Source: Eleusine coracana subsp. coracana | Lineage: Eukaryota; Streptophyta; Magnoliopsida; Poales; Poaceae | Direction of reading: 5' to 3' | DNA: 64,000 nucleotides | Assembly (NCBI GenBank): GCA_032690845.1 | Contig: CM064427.1 | Coordinates: forward strand, 22,479,164-22,543,163 | Part shown: in pieces, positions 59,297 to 64,000 of the stretch | Position numbering within the stretch: the first letter of the stretch is position 1 | Layout of the letters: each line of letters starts with the position of its first letter | Translations under genes and position numbers: made by a program | The notes under the pieces: model-generated | What the model saw: only the letters and a program-made list of their open reading frames with translations | Database searches by the model: none | What the model was told of the DNA's origin: nothing

Positions 59297-59729
59297 GGCT
59301 CGAGAGGGAGCCTTGGGGCAAAATTTTCAGGCCGGGCGGCGGGGCACGGCGGGCGGCATCCCATGCCGGCCGGCAGGCCTTTTTCCTCCACTTGCTGCAT
59401 TATTGCTTTGGTAGTGATAGGAGGGGGCTAGGTCCATTCGCCATGTGATCCGCTTGCTCACTTTGTTCAGAAATGTGTTAAGAGTGTAGGGAGCAAGAAT
59501 AGAGTGATGGGATGGCCAAAGTTGTATGTTTGCAATGAGTATCCTGCCACTCATGAGGCCTAGGGGAGTAGGATGGCAGGTGAGTGTGGGTGATTGGAAT
59601 GTGAGGTGACTTGAGTGGCTCTCCTTCACTTAATTTTCACTCATGGCGGGGGCTTTTGGTGAGCACTTTGCATAATGGAAAAGCTGGGCACACATCCTCC
59701 ATTGATGGCCATCATCCCTGCATTAGAAT

Positions 59730-60010
59730 AGCATGGAATCCGAGAAAACCCATGGCCGGGTGGCAGACCTAGCTGGGCGGCACTGAAATCAACCAGGCGG
59801 GTGGTCATTTTTCATGAAAAATGACCTCCCGGGTGCTAAAAATTGGACTGGATTATTTCAGGCCAGGTGGCTCAAAAATTACTTAGCCGGGTGGTCATTT
59901 TCATAAAAAATGACCTCACGGATGCTGAAATTTGACTGGCCGGGTTAGAGTCCCGGATCATCACCCAGATAGTCGTTTTTGATGAAATTTGACCTCCCGG
60001 CTGGGAAATT
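59730..60010. repeat. GCCGGGTGG-type tandem repeats with a 24-bp perfect palindrome
   Basis: Three diverged units of about 85-95 bases carry GCCGGGTGG (or variants), then GGTCATTTT...AAAATGACC and then CTCCCGGGTGCT or similar. The unit at 59803-59826 is a perfect 24-bp palindrome with half-site GGTCATTTTTCA. The GC-rich motif also occurs at 59330-59375 and in the LTR at 55.1-55.6 kb. Confidence 0.8.
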
Positions 60011-60036
60011 TTGCCGAGACATATTTTTTTTATCAT

Positions 60037-60342
60037 TCAAAGAAGGAAATGAAAAGAAGAAAGCAATCTAATTTTGTGGTATGTACAAGAGGAGGGGAGA
60101 TAAATATCAGTTACCTTCTGACAAGGGTCCGGATTTTTCGTCTTAAACCGGACGTCCTCCGCGTTCAGTTTCGCATAGTGCCTTCCGTGGATGGAGAATT
60201 TTCTACGATTGGTGCAATTTGTTTCTTCTGCCATACTTGTTTGATTTTTTTGGGCTTGGCGGCGACCTTTTTCTTTGCTTCTTGTAGCTCGTTCTTCTTT
60301 TTGGGCGGTGATTGTGTGTTCTTGACTTTTACCACCGGTGTG
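60037..60342 (-). pseudogene. Lys-rich tail after protease, Athila-like element 2
   Basis: When the solo LTR is removed, the minus-strand frame after the protease continues as a basic segment (SPPKKKNELQEAKKKVAAKP, then VWQKKQIAP) to a stop near 60160. No reverse transcriptase motif follows. This is the end of the gag-pro ORF in this element. Confidence 0.6.
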
Positions 60343-61977
60343 TGTTGGCACTTCCCAAGTGCCCTTTTTATATGTGAATATTACCCTAATTAGAGCATAA
60401 TTGATACTAATTTAGGCCATTTACCTGTGATATTGCCTATATATTTATATATGCGTTGTTTTGGAGCTTTATTGCAGAAACAGGTAAAATTGGTGATTAA
60501 TGCCATGATGGAGAGGACAGGAGTCCAGAACCGACGAAAAGCACTGAAAAAGCCCAGTGCACTGATCGACGCAGTCCATGAGCCGATCGGCGCAAGGGTG
60601 TTTTGACCCTTAGAAGTGACCGAGGCCCATTCCACATGTTTATGGAAGTTCATCTGTGCAAGACACTTGAAGATATTTGTCTAGAAGAATTATAGAACTT
60701 TAAGAAGATTTATGGAACTCCAAGATCTTAACGTGCAGTACAAGACTTTATCTCGAAGGAAAAGGCCCACAGGGCAGCTGTGGAAGATAGAGGAACCGAC
60801 TCGGGGAAGAAATCAGAGAAGACACGGCTTGCGCCGATCGGCGCAATCCTGCGCCGATCGGCGCAACCACCTTATTTGCTAGAATCCGAGTCCTTTACGA
60901 GTAGAACCCCTATAAATACTTGTAAACCCTCGCCGCAGAGAGAAGGAGGCGACAGAGGGACACCAGATCCGTGAGTTAGAGCCACCGGGGCTTGCCCCGT
61001 TAGAATAGATCTCTAGTTGAGTTTCAAGAATCATTGGAGTCAAGAGTTGATCCGTCATGGTAGGCCATCTCGACGGGGATGAATCTTACTCTATGTGTCT
61101 CAAGGATGATTGAATATGTTGATGATGGTCTTGGTGATTTGTCTATCTTGATTCTATAATCATGCATATGCTTATTTCAATTGCTTAGTTCTAGGCTAAG
61201 TAAGTAGATATTATCTTAATCGTGGTGATTAGGATAGTATTCGGATATTGTATTGATTATGGTTGCTTGATGATGCCACTAGTGTGGTTTAGCGGTGATA
61301 GCACTAAGCCTGCGCAGCACTATTGGATAGTTGAGTAGGGTAAGATACTCGCGCGATTAAGGGTTTCCTCCCCGCCGCGATAAATAGGGACCCGCTAGGA
61401 AAGCAGGGTGGTCTTACTCATTATAGGTTTTCGTTGATCTATGTAATTACCCATTATGATGCTATTCAATTAGACTTTCTGGTTACGATCTCACTAGTAG
61501 ATATCTGGCTACTCACTTAACAGCATATGTTTACAGGATCTGGAACACTTTGGCTTAGACTCACTGGTGTGCCGATTGGTTCAACTCCTGCGCCGATTGA
61601 CGCAACAACTTTGACTTAGATTCACCAGTGTGCCGATCGGCTCGACTCCTATGCCGATCAGCGCAACCCCAGATTTAATAGATCTCGCGCACTTTGACTT
61701 AGTTTCACTTGTGTGCCGATCGGCTCAACTCCCGCGCCGATCGGCGCAACGACAGATTTACTGTCTGGCGCACATTTGCGCTGGCCAGTCTCCCCCTCAT
61801 GCAACCTGACCTTGACAGTAGCCTTGACTAGATCTTTTACTGTTAACTTTGTTTAATAAATCCCTAAGGTCCCAGTGGATTCGATAAACCTTGGAATACT
61901 CAATTCCAGGGAAAAAGTGCTACAATCATACACCATCCTCTTGCGGTATATAAGTGGATGCGTAGATACGACCAACA
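60343..61977 (+). mobile_element. Solo LTR nested in Athila-like element 2
   Basis: The 1635-bp LTR starts TGTTGGCACTTCC and ends CGACCAACA, with perfect TGTTGG/CCAACA ends and exact 5-bp target duplication GTGTG (60338-60342 and 61978-61982). No internal sequence is present, so it is a solo LTR left by recombination between two LTRs. TATAAATA is at 60911-60918. It is a relative of the LTR at 4712-5637. Its host ORF continues across the insertion. Confidence 0.93.
60560..61777. repeat. CCGATCGGC palindrome array in the solo LTR
   Basis: TTGCGCCGATCGGCGCAA (60829-60846) is an 18-bp perfect palindrome, with a second copy at 60850-60865. Three tandem units at 61550-61609, 61610-61692 and 61693-61777 each begin with a TTTGACTTAG-like start and carry two copies (GTGCCGATCGGCTC and GCGCCGATCGGCGC and variants). 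Another pair is near 60565-60595. Confidence 0.88.
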
Positions 61978-62017
61978 GTGTGCCTGATTTTTGTGCCATT
62001 AGGTATACCTCAATTTT

Positions 62018-62404
62018 CTACACCGTGTTAGGATTTTTACCATAAAAGATGCATACCCGATTGCATTGTTCCGTCTGGGGCTTGAAGGTGAACTTCTCTT
62101 CGTTTCCATTAATCTTAAGGTGGATTTCTCCAGCCCGAACATCTATATTGGCATTTGCGGTGCTGAGGAACAGTCTTCCTAGTATAAGAGGTCTCTTTAC
62201 ATTGGCCTCCATATCTAGCACCACAAAGTCGACGGGAACGAGATAGTTCCTTATCTTCACGGGTACGTCCTCAACGATGCCCGTCGGGTAGCGAACTGAT
62301 TGGTCGGCGAGCTGCAAGCACATTGTCATAGGGGATAATGAATTGACATTAAGTTTGTCATACACCACCTTGGGCATAACGCTCACTCTTGCCCCCAAAA
62401 TCAC
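62018..62404 (-). pseudogene. Athila-like retropepsin domain, element 2
   Basis: The frame holds LGARVSVMPKVVYDKLN, then LQLADQSVRYPTGIVEDVPV, VDFVVLDMEANVK and LILGRLFLSTANANIDVRAG, the Athila protease core. The catalytic Asp of the expected D-L-G-A/S motif is replaced by Ile in this frame and the Ser by Arg, so the enzyme should be dead. It lies just after the gag part at 62424-62702, with a frame shift between. Confidence 0.8.
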
Positions 62405-62423
62405 AATGGACGTTGTTGAATTG

Positions 62424-62702
62424 CTACAACCCGATGGAACACAAGATGGTTGGGCATCCCAGACCTCGCTTCTTTTCTGGCAGGGAGTTTAAGATGGCGG
62501 TGCTGCATTCCTCCGTTAATTTGACAATCTCAGTGGATGGTATTGGGCTTTTGTTGTTGAGGATGTCCTTTAGGTACTTGGAGTAGGTAGGGATGTGCAT
62601 GGCATCAAGTAGTGGTATATTGACATATAATTTCTTTATTACCTCTACAAATTTCCCATTGTCCACTGTTGGCTTGCGTTGGCGAGAGGGAAATGGCAAC
62701 AC
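62424..62702 (-). pseudogene. gag-protease linker of Athila-like element 2
   Basis: The frame has MLPFPSRQRKPTVDNGKFVE, VIKKLYVNIPLLDAMHIPTY, KYLKDILNNKSPIPSTEIVK and LTEECSTAILNSLPEKK, the hallmark segment between Gag and protease in Athila elements. The next frame (62404) is the protease. Confidence 0.85.
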
Positions 62703-63959
62703 TAGCGTATCATAGAACTCATGTGGCGCCTCTTCAACTTCAATTTCTTCTTCATCCTCTGACTCTGCATTGGTTCCCTGTCCTTCCCTGCATTGTTAGG
62801 ATTTAGCAGATCCTTTGTAGATTTTTCGCCTCTAGTTGTGACAGTATTAACATTTTCCTTGGAGCTAGCTTCCGGCTAACCGGGGAGCTTGCCAGAGTTA
62901 GGCTTAACAATAGAAGTGGCCAGCTGAGCAATTTGTGTTTCTAACATTTTATTATGACTAAGCTTGTTTTGTAGAGAGGTAATGAAAGCTTCCATGCGAG
63001 AATCTATGCTCTCTAGGACTTTATTAGTGGTAATAAATTTTCTACTAATACTTCTATTGATTTTGGATTGTCCTAGAACAATATCACGGAAGGAAGGTTC
63101 ATTACGAGTTAAGTTTCCGGAGTTACCCGTACTTTTGTCAAAGGAGAGGTTTGGCTTGGACTCCCATCCAAAGTTGTTCGTGCGGGGCCTAAACCCGTTG
63201 TTGTTATTGTTGTTGAGGTAGTTCACTTCTTCTTCTTGAGTCTCTGGACAACGGCTTCCCATATGTACAACATTGTCACAGACTTCGCAAGTCATGTGAG
63301 AGTCTAAGGATTGGGCAGTCTGCAGTGAATCCATCTTCAAAAGTTGATCATCTTGATTGCTAACATGTCAATATCATCAACTTGGTGGACTCCCCTCATT
63401 TTGGGCTGTGGCTAGCTCTGCCTCTCATCATAGCCACTGTAGTTGGCGACCATCTTTTTTATGAGAGTTTGAGCTTCTTTGACCTTTAGGGAGAAGAAAG
63501 AACCTCCAGTGACTGCATCTAGGTGCTCACGAGCGGGACGGTTTAGCCCATGGTAAAAGCTTTGGATTAGCAACCAATCTTGCATTCCATGGTGTGGGAT
63601 GCCAAAGTGTACTCTTGAAAGCATTCCTGTGCCTTAGGGATGCTTTCATCGGTCAACTATTGGAAGCTTGAAATTTTGTTCCGCAGGGCATTGGTTTTGC
63701 CTAGCGGGAAGAACTTGTCCCATGTGGTGAGTTCTTCTTGATTTCTGTAGAACCACTGCTTGGCCTTCCCCAAGAATGAGAATGGGAAGAGACGAAGGCG
63801 AATGGATTTAGGAGTCACATCCCTCATGGTGAAAGTGCTGCACACCGCCAAGAATTTTTGGAGGTGGGCGTTTGCGTCTTCTGATGCCTTTCCACAGATA
63901 GGACTGGCCAAAACCATGTTGATTAAGGCTGGTTTCTGCTCATAGCTTCTGTTCCCCAT
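62703..63959 (-). pseudogene. gag of Athila-like element 2, decayed
   Basis: Three frames cover Gag. At 63959-63657 is the N-terminal capsid part (INMVLASPICGKASEDANAH, then IRLRLFPFSFLGKAKQWFYR). At 63624-63412 is the central part (GMQDWLLIQSFYHGLNRPAR, then HLDAVTGGSFFSLKVKEAQ). At 63340-62876 are the CCHC knuckle (CEVCDNVVHMGSRC), an Asn-run linker and a helical tail (ESIDSRMEAFITSLQNKLSH). TAG stops and two frame shifts break it. Its 5' UTR, primer site and 5' LTR should lie right of 64000. Confidence 0.85.
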
Positions 63960-64000
63960 GTTCGGGTTCAGGCCGGTGCGGATGTTGTCTGCAGACGGGG

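Noticed and set aside
61550..61777. Tandem palindromes as a CRISPR array
   Set aside because: The units are diverged, contain paired palindromes within an LTR promoter region, and the genome is a plant's.

Overview
The window is plant nuclear DNA, almost certainly from a grass (Poaceae). It holds one long, intact, low-copy gene with many introns, set in nested retrotransposon debris of grass type: Sirevirus-like copia, Athila-like gypsy, L1-type LINE, hAT and a Stowaway MITE. There is no sign of bacterial or organellar genes. I cannot name the species.

The host gene lies on the minus strand (27735-50728). It encodes a giant HECT ubiquitin ligase of the plant UPL1/UPL2 type. I traced 15 coding exons by joining GT-AG boundaries; they sum to 11,133 nt, that is 3710 residues plus stop, with no frame break. 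One exon is 7.8 kb. Intron 13 (7.5 kb) contains an antisense LINE with a 14-bp target duplication and a Stowaway MITE. The codon of the catalytic cysteine is split by intron 14.

Left of the gene (1-26290) is a nest of transposable elements. A Sirevirus-like element occupies 1-4711: a decayed env-like ORF, four polypurine-tract motifs and a 3' LTR holding a 151-bp palindrome. It is inserted in the LTR of a minus-strand Athila-like element (4712 to about 13.6 kb). That element keeps gag and protease but shows no reverse transcriptase or integrase, and its gag is cut by two further gypsy insertions (7686-8680 and about 9139-13190). Next come a short plus-strand LTR with primer-binding site (13689-14098), a non-coding internal region, a composite insertion (15546-21137) carrying host-gene-like exons between 1.4-kb direct repeats, a hAT transposon (21500-25197) with 8-bp target duplication, and a fragment of Sirevirus-like LTR.

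Right of the gene, after the GC-rich promoter and 5' leader, a copia gag-pol fragment (about 52.08-54.05 kb) is interrupted by a second minus-strand Athila-like element (54047 to beyond 64000). This one has a 3' LTR, an env-like ORF with possible promoter and leader intron, GC-rich repeats, protease and gag, and again no reverse transcriptase or integrase. A complete solo LTR (60343-61977, GTGTG target duplication) is nested inside it.

Signals that recur across elements are partial gag-pro elements lacking polymerase, a separate GC-rich palindromic motif amplified in each family, and ORFs broken almost only by TAG codons, which suggests deamination of methylated CHG sites.
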